From assembly GCA_015039365.1 (NCBI GenBank), contig WION01000013.1, positions 124,001 through 188,000 of the forward strand: 64,000 nt of DNA, read 5' to 3'. The notes beneath the pieces were generated by a model. It had not been told where the DNA came from and searched no databases. It saw only the letters and a list, made by a program, of their open reading frames with translations. A program made the position numbers and the translations under genes. The stretch's first letter is position 1. Each line of letters opens with the position of its first letter. Positions 23,664 through 35,665 of the stretch are shown here, piece by piece. This DNA is from Amanita rubescens. Its lineage: Eukaryota; Basidiomycota; Agaricomycetes; Agaricales; Amanitaceae.

Positions 23664-26086
23664 CTACAGCTCTTCAGTGGGTTGGTGGTAAACCGACTCT
23701 TCTTGAATCTAACAAAAAGGCAGGGTTATAGAAAAAGTTCTACACAACGTCTGGACACTAACCCATGGTTCGTCTCGTGGCCCATACCGTCTGGGAGGCC
23801 TCTCCCAGCACGCTACTCGATCAACATGTTCCACGTCCTTGAGCGGGAACACAATCCCAATCTCGTAATTTGATATCTACCGAGGCGCCACGCCAAAAAT
23901 TTTAGTGTTTTCAAATCCGTAAAAAAAAGAACGAGCTCACGTTAAGAACGGGGCCTGAACGCAGACCCCGACAACGTGCCCCAAGCGGAGCCGGTGAAAT
24001 TGTGCGAACCTACGTATGCCCAGCCGATGGCAGACTCTACGACTTGGATTTCATCGTCCTCCGTCTCTGATTCTTCCGATACTACAGTAGCGTTCTCCCG
24101 CATGAGGGAAATGATCATCTAAAAAGCAGCGGCATTCAATTACACCGCGGAAGAGGCTAAAAAAAAATTATTACTTTCGAGTGCATAAGAACTGGTCCTG
24201 CTTTACTCTTCGACTCGTGAAACTTGTTTCTAGGGAAATTTTTGGCGGCCCATTGCCGTCTCCTACAGAATATGGTGCCACCGCCCTGGAACGTATTATG
24301 GTAACGCTCCGAGATGAGATCTATCGGCTTACCATCTCGCCTAGAGCGCTCTCTTGGACCAATTTCTTGGTAGGGAATACGACCTTAATAGGCGGGTACG
24401 GCTGCTTCTCACGTCGCCTTTTCGGCTCATCAAGCCACTCCTCGGCGGATTCCCCCCTCGCTGACCAGTGAAATTCGTTCATCCACTGGGTGGTATAATA
24501 TCCGAGGCTTGATCCCTAGTATGCCGTTATGTGTGAGGCAAGACTCTTTTTTTTTGAACCGGCAACAAAAGCGTACCTGACATTCCAGTACAGTGGTACG
24601 ACCTTTCCCAGTGCGTAGACCCATATTCCTAATGGCCTTCATCAATCGTGTGTGTCCGGTCCTACGAGGAATTAATTACTAAAGATCATGACGAGAAATA
24701 AAAGGAAGGCCTTCGAACATGGTGACATTTGGCCAGCCCTCGTGCTTTCCTGCAATGGACGGAACGAGATGAACCTTAACTTTGGACCAGTCCCATCGCG
24801 TACGCAGGTCATCGATAGACTCAATCGGGAGATTCAAATTCTATACAGACAATAATTGAGCTCCTGAACTGTGGCGTGGAAATAGGGCTAGAGCTGACGC
24901 TGTCCTTTAGCATTGTCACTAGTGCCGGGCGCACGTTCACCGAGCGCAACACGCGTTGAAGAATTGAAGGGAAATCTTCAGTTACTCTAGGATCGTGCGG
25001 AATCGGCGAAGGACGCGGTGGGACGTCCTGTAGCCAGACCGTCTATGTATCAAGTTACTCCAGATGAAAAGGGCCCGAAACATCAATTATACGCACGTTC
25101 TCCATGTCTCGCCAATCATAAGCTATGAGATTTGCGGTAGAGACAACGACGCGGAGCCTTCCGGTCTTGTAAAATAACTTCGAAGAGTAGTTAGATAAGA
25201 AGACAAAATTTACGGCCTTACAAGCATGAACTAGAAGATGGCGTGATTAGAGGCTGGACCGCGAGTGATGTTCTATGTCATACCTTCATATGCATACAAC
25301 CACGGCCCGCGGGTAATCTAGCAGTTGCTCTTATCCAATTAGGGAAGACATATTTGAGGGTAGCTTCTCCTGTTGCGTCAGGTTGTGCAACCATGATAAC
25401 GGGTACCGCCGGGTCAAAAAATTGGTATATCCAAGGAAAGTCTAACGAGTAGGACGACATGATGGCAAAGGCAAGTTCAGATTTCTGATGAAAACATGTT
25501 AAAAATCGTCCAGGGACAAGACTACTTGATCAATACCTTTCCCAAAATCTGTGTCAACCGAAAGGTCGAACGACCATCTTTTCTCGGTTCACCATGTTGA
25601 GTTGCGGTCTGACGAAGTTCTCCTTCAAAGAATAACTCTTCCCCATCGACGAGTGCAACGTGTGGTATGACAGGTGATTGTCGAGCGCTGTCGGAGGGTA
25701 CAGTGGAAGAACTTAAACGATCAGCACGGGGTCTGACTGAGGAAGAAAAGAGATGATGCCTCTTGGCGGGTCGCTCGTCATCATCACTGTCTGGCAACCC
25801 TCGTAATCTTTTCTGACGCTCGCGACGTTCTTTCTCTAATTGTGCACGCTCAGATAAGAAGGTGGAGAGTATTGGATTGTCCGATTTAGATGATTGTCCG
25901 GCAACGGAATTTGCGTCATGTTCGTCGTCATCACTAATTAAATCCACGGCCTCGGGTTTCCGATTCGCAGTGGCGTCTTTGAGGCTCAAGGCAATTGCAC
26001 TTTTGAAATGAATGAGTTTTTTTATACAATGGTATCAAGCAAGTACAGTCAAACCTAGCCAAGTCTTCGTCCTCGGAGGAATACAT
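23664..26086 (-). CDS. TDP1: Tyrosyl-DNA phosphodiesterase 1
   Basis: About ten exons. It starts MYSSEDEDLASAIALSLKD (a UIM-like acidic/ALSL motif) with a disordered N-terminus. The catalytic core includes SYSLDFPWIYQFFDP, VIMVAQPDA, GRGCMHMK (first HxK), a 9-nt micro-exon FML at 25222-25230, then VVVSTANLIAYDW. Later come HEGWPNVTMFEG, LRTGKGRTTVLECQGSSLGY, QWMNEFHWSA, the second motif VLMHSKVIIF (HxK) with GSHNFTGSAWGTL, and the end ESVYHQPTEEL. The enzyme removes topoisomerase I peptides from DNA 3' ends in the nucleus. Both HxK pairs are present. All joins examined keep frame; the stop is at 23664-23666. Confidence 0.92.
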
Positions 26087-26163
26087 GCTAGCTAACCAAG
26101 TCCAAAAAAGAGAGCCACACAATCACATGATATGCTGCACACCCACAGTCACCGCCACAGCGT

Positions 26164-27145
26164 CTACTTTTTTGTGTCTGGCAACAAATAAGCCACCCAT
26201 ACCACCAAGTCGTCTAGTTCGTCAGGTGTTATCCAATGTCCCAGCAACGGATATGTGTGGAATCGTAGTCCATCAACTCCATTTCTCTCCAAGTCGTCCC
26301 GCGTTTGTGTTCTCTCTTTTAGTTGAAATCGTACGCCAAGGTCCGATGCGAGTTGTTTAGCCGAAGCCAAGGCGAAATCGTGTCGGACTTGTAGGTCGGA
26401 CTTTCCATGAGCCCAAAAGAGAGGAACGTGGGCCGCGAGTTTTGTAGCTATCTATAACTTTCGTCCATATTGAGTTGCAATACAAGATGGCACGCGCACG
26501 TACCTCCCGGACCTTTCTTCTCAGAGGTACGTACGAGCTGAGTAAGAAGACGCCTGCGATCGGAGATTCCGTCGTAGTCAGGCCTGTCAATACGGCGAGG
26601 GCGCCACCTTGACTCAACCCTCCAACGATTATCCGGTCGGGTGGGATTCCAGCTTTCCTCTCCGCTTGAATTATCTCGTTTATCCATCCAACCGCCTTCA
26701 AGCAATCCTTCCTCATCCTCTCTCCGATTCTCAATGTCGAATGATAGACAGTCAAACCTAAGAGCCGTGAGCACAAGTCGGCGGAGAATTAGGATGATCT
26801 AACATACCAAGCTGGCATGAATTTTGCGCCCATTGCCGGTTACAGGTATCGGCGGCCTTGCAGCGCTTATCTCAGAACGAGTGGCCTACTGAGCGAGTTA
26901 CGGGCGTACTTACGCAGTTGGCAGGATAATCTTGACATGACCTAGCAATGGATGGAGGCTTAATTTGTTGGCTGCAACGCGCATGCCTTGGGCAGTATCT
27001 CCCAAGCCCTAGTAAAACGGACATGCTCAGTATCGGGTGCGATTCACAACGAATGACGAACATGTAGCCAAATAACGGTTGCTGTATGTCTATGATAGAA
27101 AGGACCAACGGTAATAAATGATAATTGAGGCTTGGACTCTGACAT
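26164..27145 (-). pseudogene. Acyl-protein thioesterase 1-like, with frameshifts
   Basis: Clear homology to APT1/lysophospholipase: MSESKPQLSFITVGPF, HTATVIWLHGLGDTAQG, KIILPTA, MPAWFDCLSFDIENRREDEEG, GGLSQGGALAVL (nucleophile Ser), VPLFWAHGKSD (Asp) and TYPLLGHWITPDEL (His). The enzyme would depalmitoylate cytosolic proteins. Two frame breaks are seen. Near 26840, VTGN and MGAKFMPAW lie in different frames. Near 26697, DEEG and LKAVGWINE are one base out of register. No intron explains either. It is either a recently inactivated copy or carries sequence errors. It lies in a row with another broken hydrolase only 8 kb away. Confidence 0.6.
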
Positions 27146-28477
27146 GAATGCTTTGAAGGAATTAGACACACGGAGGCGTCAGGAAAGTAGAAATTTATGG
27201 GGCAGGACTTTTAAGTGCACACATTTGGTGATCGGAGCTTCAAGCGACTTGGGCACGACTTGATGTGATGATGATGGTGGGTGGACGATTGCAGGGTTGT
27301 CACGGCAGTAGTTTGAACACTGCGGTGACTTGTATAAAGCTGGCTGGGGACACTCACTTCCGACTATCTGGCGCAGTGGAGAATCTAGATCCGTTTTACT
27401 ATCATGTGCTTTACTTCCATTTAAATACTTCGCCTACTTACAAATCAACCGTACTACTAATCCCTGTCGATCTCAAAAAGTCTTGTAAAGATTCAAGGAA
27501 GCTCTGAACGGATCAATAACTTCTATATTTCGCTGAAGTGAAGCCATACCACGCGTCTTTATGTTGATGGTATGCTTGTTTTTGTCATTCAACATCTCAT
27601 TGCGAATCATAGTAGGCGCTTCTCGGACCGCGCTACCGTTGTGCGATTTTAGTACTCGGAGTCGTCCTTGCAGTCTGGGACTGATGTCAGCCCTCAACAA
27701 ATTCTTTTTCTTCACGCGGGCCGAACATGACGACGGTTTCGCTGATACGGAGGAGGATCACTTCGTCACAACAAAAACATCTTGTCGTCGCATTTCACTC
27801 ATTGTCCTGACCACACGCACATGATCTCTAAAGCTTTACTTTTCACCACACGTTTGAGGAACTCCTTTTTGGTACCAACCATGAAATCAGTGACTATCGT
27901 ATGTTCCGGCCACGACTTGGTGCTCGTAGAACACGATGGTGAAGGAGACTGATTCTAGGGACCTATCCATTCGGATTTAATACTGGGCATGGGGATAAAA
28001 TGAGGGGCCACTTGATAGACTCTATGCAAAGCATTGAATGTCTCCTAGTATTCACGCACGTCAGACAATATGGTGCCTTCCAATTTCTTTTCATACTCAC
28101 TACCTTGTGTTTACATGAAAAAAGCCAATCAGCACGAGTACTCTACATTTCCAATGTGCCTTCAAGTTCCTAACGAATAGACAAAGCGTCATCGCAGCTT
28201 CGGTATCACTTTGTGGTTGGCACGGCAAACAGGAGACATACAGATGACCTAGCTCGTCATGGGCTACTCAATAGGGGATATATATAACATTTAACACCAA
28301 ATGTGGTATACGATTTACAAAAAATACTGCTACTATGGGTCATAAAAATTTTAAGCCGAAAGCCCTATTATCGTCTAGATAGTTCACTATAGATAATAAG
28401 GTAGTTAGCGTAGCAATGCCAATGTCAAAAAGAAATTGTACAGATAGATGACGAGCAACAAAAAAAGACGGGACGCG
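27146..28477. other. Long intergenic region, no gene seen
   Basis: About 1.3 kb, with short ORFs (27265-27507, 27473-27715, 27561-27824) that share no domain or splice context. AT-rich between 28240 and 28440. I see nothing that can be named. Confidence 0.35.
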
Positions 28478-31154
28478 CTAAACCTGACTGACAGGCTCGT
28501 ATCCAGCCCGAGTGTTTCTGCCGAGGCCAAGACCCATAAACAGGCTCTTCCTTGGTTTCCTCGCACTAGACAACCCATCCTCCATTTCCTCACGATCTCT
28601 CCTCTTCTTGGCTTCCCTAAATCCTTCGATCGGGACATCATACAGCTTTTCATACTCCACACCAAGCTCCTTCCCAGCCGACCAAAAATCTTTACAATTG
28701 CCACCGATGCCCAGATCGAACGGGTTAGTAGCCCTGCTGGCTCGAGCGAGCCCATCCACAGCCTTGCCCTTGGTGAACCGATCAAATCCGAGTAGATTCA
28801 TCAAGAAACCGCTGCCACATCCAGCGCATGCGCCAGTGTTACGGTTATTAGTCGACGATCCCACATCGCTCCCTACGAGCGAGGCTTCTTCTGTATCGAC
28901 ACCTTGTAGAGCGCTCCCGTGGTGGGCATGGTGGGTGTGGCGCTGGCGATGGCCCATCTGGTTGCTAAGGCTCACACCGCGCCCGCCCATGTACCCATAT
29001 CGACCAAGATTGGATACTTCGAGTGTCGTCATCTGACGGGCTATCTGCCATAGCTGAGATGCCAGGAGTATGACCGTCCAAGATAATTGAAGGGTAGCCC
29101 AGAAGGCAACAGACACTAGGAATGATTCCTTAGTTGTGATAGCACATAGGTTGGCGGGTAATGGACAAGACGTTGATAATTGTGATGGGTCAGGGATAGA
29201 TATCGTCGAGAAATCTAATCATCAGGTAAGAAACGTGGAATTTTTGAATTCAAACCACCAGACATACATGAGTAAGCGAGGTAGTCGAAGAATATGATGC
29301 CAACAACAAGCGATGACACGAAAATGATAAACTGTCGATGGTTGTTGACACCAACTGAATGACTTTTGAGTTTCGAGGCAACACGACTGAAGATAGAAAA
29401 CTTACTGCAATTCCAGACCCATGGACAATGACTAGCAGCGGGCAATCAGAAAAAAAGTCATTTCGGTATTACGTAAAACGCACTGATCACTGCGTGCTAT
29501 ACACTTGTCACACATGCGACAATGCTTGGAGCGGAGGGGTTTCCGAGCCTAATAGATATCGTCATACATACGCCGCATCAGAGATAAGTGATCATTACCA
29601 TGCACTGGATGCAGAATGTTTGTCCATTCAACCTTCCGTCGGAAGCGAGGTCTTCAATTATCTGTGTGGTTGTCTCGTTACAATGGATGGTCGACTTTGC
29701 GAAGCCCAACTCACGGATTTCAGCTCGCCATCACTCGAAGGTTTCGGGCACGTGCCGGGATCAAGCGTAATGGCGCGGAAAAAGTTGTAGGCGCACAAGC
29801 CAACAGTGATAGCAAACAAAAAGTGGATGAAAGGGTGATCTTGGGTATCTGGGCCTCGTTGTCAAAGATCGTTGGAGTAAGACTGACGCAAGGTACTTAC
29901 TTGGTACAAGCCGCGTGATCCAAGCATATAAAACCCATACAATGGATCCGGCTATAATGCCAGAGAAGTATGGTGTCTGATTCAGGCCCTCGGTGTACTT
30001 CGGCTTATTGAGCAGCACGCGTGAGACAATCTGTTGCAATATACGATGAGAAGAGTAGAGAGTGGGAAAACTGGGGACTCACATGATGCATTCCAAAAAA
30101 TTCTGCCCATGCTAGTAGAATGCCGGTATACCAGGGTAGGATAGTTAGGGTCATAAAAATCAAATAGAAGAATAACGTGGGCAGAAGGAAAATGACAATT
30201 TTGGTATTCCGCTGAGGATATGTCTGTCAGCGCGACAGGGAGAAGGAATAAGCGATCGACATACTTCGCTAAGAGGTTTGCCCCTTTTGATGCCATGCTC
30301 GTTCATGCCGCCTTCATCCAACGCTCTCTTCCAAGCACCGAGACTTTTCAGTTCGACCGCCATATCTCTAGGGGTTCTACCTTCGCTATCCTTGGCAGAT
30401 AGATCGGCGCCCTTCTCCACCAACCTTCTGATGCAATCCCTATTTCCCCGCACGACGGCCCAGTGCAACGGACTAAGCCCAGTATCATCTTTGGTATTGG
30501 GATTTGCGCCATGACGAAGTAACAGATCAACAGAAAGGGCATCCCCCTGGTAGGAGGCCCACATAAGCGAAGTGTGTCCCTGGGCGTCACGAGAATCGAC
30601 GTTAACGGGTTGATGTAAAAGATACAATAAAGGCATTATGGATGAAGAGTGAGTGACGAGATGTAAGGCGTTGTATCCTTGCGCATCGGTAATGTTAGGG
30701 TCGGCGTTGTGCGAGATGAGCAGGTGAATAATGTAAAGGTATCCATTGCGGGCTGCCCATTGCATTGGTGTTGCCACCAAGTCACCACCGATGGCATCGA
30801 CTTCTGCGCCTTGCTCCAACAGATATCGACACGCGCCCACATGCGCGTTAATGGCCGCCCAATGTAATGGCGTAATATTTTGCTCATCGCGGTCTGTTGG
30901 TTTGGCCTTACCCGAGTCAATCAGTTGTTGTATCAACTCCACGTCACCTCGCTGAGCAGCGACGAATATGTTGACCTGAATAGGAGTTAGAATGTAGAAT
31001 GGAGAGTGAAATTATCCCTCACCTCTGGCGAAGCACCAGCGCTAGGTTCCGGTGCGTGCGCAAAAGTGAGATTTGTCGCTGTCGCCGATTCTGCGACTAC
31101 AACTGATGACGAGAGATCGGATTTGACGTTGACAAGGTTAGTTGGGTCGTCCAT
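28478..31154 (-). CDS. AKR1: Ankyrin-repeat DHHC palmitoyltransferase
   Basis: Starts MDDPTNLVNVKSD. Six ankyrin repeats follow (ELIQQLIDSG, NITPLHWAAINAH, ATPMQWAARNGY, YNALHLVTHSS, HTSLMWASYQGD, LSPLHWAVVRGN). Then come transmembrane helices (VIFLLPTLFFYLIF, SGIIAGSIVWVLYAW) and the cysteine-rich domain [28 protein letters not shown]. After GVNNHRQFIIFV there are two more membrane helices and a polar tail ending EPVSQV. The catalytic DHHC has an intron (29432-29483) inside the codon of its first His. The family S-acylates proteins at Golgi/endosomal membranes. All visible exons keep frame. Confidence 0.9.
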
Positions 31155-31275
31155 GGTGGGCGGCCAGCTGCAAAAGTGTGCGACCCCAAGCTATGCCAAG
31201 TTACGGTTATGTAATCTCAACGTATGTACAGCTTTTCCGCGATGACAACATGATATGCTTCGATCCGCAGCGTCC

Positions 31276-33287
31276 ATGTCGGGTACAGTCGTCCTGCAGA
31301 GTTTCATCCTAATTATTCTCAGGTGAGTTCTTATTCTCGTCATACAGGGGTTTATGAATGACAACTATCAGTGATGGTTTAGGCTCATCTTGTTTGCTGC
31401 TTGGCGGAAATATCTTTCGAGGACCCTGTATCCGGACCTCGCTAGTCTTTCTCTCGAAACATCATTAAACGGTACACAAACGAGAAATGCTCGTGCAGAC
31501 TCCGTTGATGGGGCCGTTGAGCTGAGCGCACTCCCCCCTCCCATCACGACCCCTGTAGAAGGGTCTTCTTCCCATCGTCGGAGTGCCAAGAATCAGAAGC
31601 TTCTGCATTCATCGATATCAAGGGCAATTTTCTCGCTAGTTATAACAGAGAGTTGCATCGTATTTTTGTTACTCGTCTTGCAAGCAGTGGATGTATTTTC
31701 TCCAAGGTATGACGTGAATTGCTGCGCTGGGAGCATATGCTAAATGTTTCCCTTATAGCACGCGATTGTATAATTGGCGATACTCTCTGACATTTCTTAT
31801 ATTTTCTATCCTGGTTCTTATTCCGCAATGCATGAGCCTACTTTTGATGGTTGGAGTACAATCGAATGATGGTATGTCCTGGCACATAGAAAAGGTTGGA
31901 TAATTAAGAATACTGTTCATGTCAGGTCGTCGGCGGTTCTTTGGCATCCGCATAGTAATTAGTTTTATACCCGTCCTTGTCTTCCTGTTCGCCTTGGCGA
32001 ACATCCCGTTACCTGCTGGCCTAACATCCCGCGATGCCTTGACCAACGCAATATCTCGTCTCATCATTTTGGGAACTATAGTTCTTGGTGTTCTATCGGG
32101 ATTTGGGGCAGTCAGCAATGCTTGGGGGTTCCTCCCATTCCTTTCGGCCTCGAGGTATGTGATGATTGCCATTGATAGACGCTATAAGCTGAGCTTTTAC
32201 CAGACCAGTCCCAACTGACCAACAAATATCCTCGACTGAATACTCATTAGCAGCTATACGCAATGATCTTCAAGATAGGCGAACCATAGCGGCTAGAAAC
32301 GGGGATTCTTCCGTTCGTGCATCGTTGCCTTTGTTCTGAAACCATCTTCATGTCTTTTAGGCCGATAAATCATGGCTCTCTCGCGTTGGTGCAACACTCC
32401 GCCCAAACACAGAACGTTCGTTGCACCGATACGTTTATTCAGTGATATATGTTTACCAATTGTGTAGTTGAACAAGAAATACGAGGATTAGAAGCATTAG
32501 AATATGAAACAGCGCGCAAGCTGGAATTGCTACGCGAATCCAGAGATGCTGCCAAATTCAACTCGACCTGGAAAGGGAGGACGCTTAATGCCGTCGGTTA
32601 TCTCTTCGCAATCTACTGCGTCGTACGCTTCTTCAATGTGAGTGGATGTGACACTATTTATACTCTTATTAACATCTGTGTCAGTCACTAGCAAATATCG
32701 TGCTCCCGAGTAGACGCCTTGCCTCTTCCTCAAGAAACTACCCTGACATTATCAGTGAACTGCTTGTGTATATCCTCTCTTTGGTATATACGAGCCGGTA
32801 CATCGAACTGGAAGATGTGACCCCTATCGCTCGTCAACTAAGTCTTGGTTTCGTTGGTATCATGATCCTGACCAGCATCAGATTGGTGCTGCGTGGCGTA
32901 ACACGAGTAAGAAACATGTCATGTTCCTAAATTTTCATGCTCAAGTCGTGCGTCAGGCGCTTCGAGTGACGAGTCGCAATTTGGGAGCATCGCTAATGCT
33001 TTTGATCCTCGCTCAGTTGATGGTAAGTACGCGGCCAGAAATCCATACCTATTTTAACTTATCGCTATCAGGGCATTTATCTCCTATCGACGGTCGTTCA
33101 GATGAGATCATCCTTTCCTCCGCCTCCGAAACCTCCAGGTGACGAGGATGTCGTAAACTTATTTTCGACCATCCCACCATATGAAGTTTTTGGCTCTCTT
33201 TTTGACTGGTCATTTCTGATCGTCGCTATTACGTCTGCTGCGGTGCGGTGGGGAGCACAGAAAATGAATAATGTTGGAGACTTGTAA
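31276..33287 (+). CDS. Golgi pH regulator (GPHR/GPR89/GTG) homologue
   Basis: Multi-exon polytopic membrane protein starting MSGTVVLQSFILIILR. Several transmembrane helices (IFSLVITESCIVFLLLVLQ, LTFLIFSILVLIPQ, IRIVISFIPVLVFLFALA) lead to the family motif VLGVLSGFGAVSNAW. A cytosolic coiled coil follows (EQEIRGLEALEYETARKLELL), then the ABA_GPCR-type C-terminal domain with four more helices, ending MNNVGDL. GPHR proteins are anion channels or regulators acidifying the Golgi; plant relatives were proposed as ABA receptors. Exon joins at 32330-32505 were checked: NGDSS to ADKSWLSRVG to TE-L-EQEIRG are in frame. Confidence 0.88.
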
Positions 33288-33805
33288 TAACAATTCAATC
33301 AATCATATCCATGGATTCATCGATTCAATGTATTCTTAAAAAAACAGCAAGTGGAAATGAAGAACTATTTTTTGCGGCATCGTGTCTCTGGTTGTAATTC
33401 CGGATAACGCATCATGCATTATGTGAATACCACTCTACTTGCTTCACCCAAATAGAATCCACGCCATCATATCTTAAGACTCCTAGTGTCATATGGAAAT
33501 GTTATCGATGTCGACACTGGTTGAAATTTCATCACACTTTGACGAGCCATGACCACATTTTGTATAAATCTATACACGCGACTCATACAATGGGATAGCC
33601 TTATATGTAACATCAAACACTAACTAATGAACTCGTCAAAAAGGAGAAGGGGCAACGAGAAAAATAACGACTACTAGAATACGGAAAAAATGGTACAAAC
33701 ATCATGCAGACCGAGTTGACACAAGGATATAAACGCTTTAGAACTAGAGTAGGCGGGTCCAGAACGGCAGTCGACTGTTAATGCTGCATCACGATAAATA
33801 GGCAG
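33288..33805. other. Convergent intergenic region
   Basis: About 520 AT-rich bases between the 3' ends of the GPHR and NHP6 genes. No gene supported. Confidence 0.4.
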
Positions 33806-34761
33806 TTAGTCTTCGTCTTCGTCTTCGTCTTCACCGCTTCCTTCGGTGGCCGCAGCACTTGCCTTCTTAGCATTTCCCTAGGATGGAGTAAGAACGGACG
33901 AGATAATCCGATAGCATCATGAATAGCCCACCTCATATGCGGCCTTTTCCTTTTCTGCTCTGGACTTATCTTGCGCAGCACGCTCAACATAGGGCTGCAG
34001 AACCGGTTAGTGAAGAGTACATGTATACGACGGTGTGCATCACCAACCTTCTTCTCTTCGTCATCTAGTTCCTTCCACTTGGCTCCAAGCAATTTTCCAA
34101 CCTCGCCTGTATATAATATCAACTTACGTTCCCTAGTCATGATTACAATGCAACTCACCAAAGCCGGCGTCAGGGTTCTCTGCCTTGATCCTTTCACGCC
34201 AGTCTTGACTGAAGAACATATATGCAGACAATGGCCTCTTAGGTGCCTTCGGGTCTTTTTTTCCCTTGCGTGATGCAGTGGCTTTTTCAGCCTTCTCAGC
34301 TGCTTTGCGCTGAAAAGAGTGGGTAAGTACACATTCTCATAACGTAGGTAGGTGGTATGTCAAGGTGGTACCAAACGATAGTCTGATAGCAAGGACGAGA
34401 TGCTATATGCGTTAATGCATCGGGACAACTCGCACATATGCGCTCTTTAAGCAGAATCGGATTTTAAACCACCCGATCCGGCCTCAAGCTATATGCGGAT
34501 GTAGTTGGTTAAGAGTACAACCGACACCCAGAGGGGCCTACACCCGCCCCAATGCATTATTGGAATTGTGAAAGAACACAAAATTGAACGGTCAATGTGT
34601 GTGGAAGGTGTTGCAACTGTGACATGCCCCAATGTTGACATGTAAACACAGCCCGGATCCGCAGAAGCCCAGGCAACCGCTACTAACGGCGCGCAAACCC
34701 CTCGAACATCAAAGAAACAGAGCTAATCACCCACCTTTGGCTTGCTAGCGTCCTTTGGCAT
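33806..34761 (-). CDS. NHP6: HMG-box chromatin protein NHP6
   Basis: Small single-HMG-box protein. Exon 1 encodes MPKDASKPK (34761 to about 34735). After a long first intron of about 420 nt, the box reads [60 protein letters not shown] and continues into [13 protein letters not shown]. It ends with a short acidic tail, GEDEDEDED, at 33806. It bends DNA without sequence specificity and assists FACT and transcription initiation. Length and box are normal. The long first intron is unusual here, where introns are about 50 nt, and may carry regulatory sequence. Confidence 0.9.
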
Positions 34762-35665
34762 TTTATAAGCCTGGGGAGAGGAAAGGTTAGAAACGAACCA
34801 TCAACAAGTTCAACATGAGACATGAGACACGAGTAAATGACCGAGGTGATACAACCAGCGACGAGGAGCTCATCTGAGAGCGAACACAATGCCCCGACGG
34901 GCACGATCGACGCGACGCGTCTCGGTGCCAAACAAACAAAGCGCGTGCGCATATACCAGCGCTGAGCGTTGGAATCAGCGAACAGGCGAGTTCCACGCCA
35001 TTATCGATTTCGAGGGGTATAGAGGGGACAAATGAGAACCAGAGAGAAGACTCACTAAAGTTTAGAAGAGTGGAAGGTGAGTGGAAGAGATGGGTAGTGA
35101 ATTGAGGGGGGGCACGGGAAAAGCGAATACGCAGTACAGCTGGCTGGGGCAGCAGTGACAGTGGCCGACGCACTGCCCTTGCGTTTTTGGTGGTGGGAAT
35201 TTCCTGTGCCGGTTGATTCAGTGCACGGACGCCTTTCTCTCGGCCCGCCCGGCCGAAGCTCCGGGAACGTACACATGACGAACTTGTCTTGAACCATAAC
35301 CGGGTGCCAAGGCCCAAGTGAGATGCATATAGGCTCGAGCAAATAATTTTAAAGCAATAGGACAAGAACTCCGGGAATGCAGCCATCGGTGAGGAGTCCA
35401 GGGCAGAAGCATCGCGGGATATCATGTGCTAGTGGAAATTATTAAACGAATCAACCCGCCCTGTCGGCAAGGGAAGTTCTCGTAATCGCAATACTGACAA
35501 ATACGTCGCGCACTCTGGACGATGTCTAGAGAGTTGAGAGCAGTACGATTGCCGGAGCAGAACGCCATCACAAAGTCTAGATCTTAAGGGTGTTCCCACG
35601 GGAACAGAATTATAATAATAATTAACCTTGGCGACACAACACTAACGGGAAGGATTAGTAGCATA
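34762..35665. promoter_or_regulatory. Divergent promoter between NHP6 and kelch gene
   Basis: About 900 bases. A 212-codon minus-strand ORF (34787-35425) covers most of it but is Ser/Arg-rich, lacks any domain and occupies the NHP6 promoter/5' UTR position, so it is treated as chance. A pyrimidine-rich minus-strand tract lies near 35030-35120. Confidence 0.45.

Noticed and set aside
34787..35425. 212-codon minus-strand ORF
   Set aside because: No domain, biased Ser/Arg composition, and it lies in the NHP6 promoter/5' UTR.
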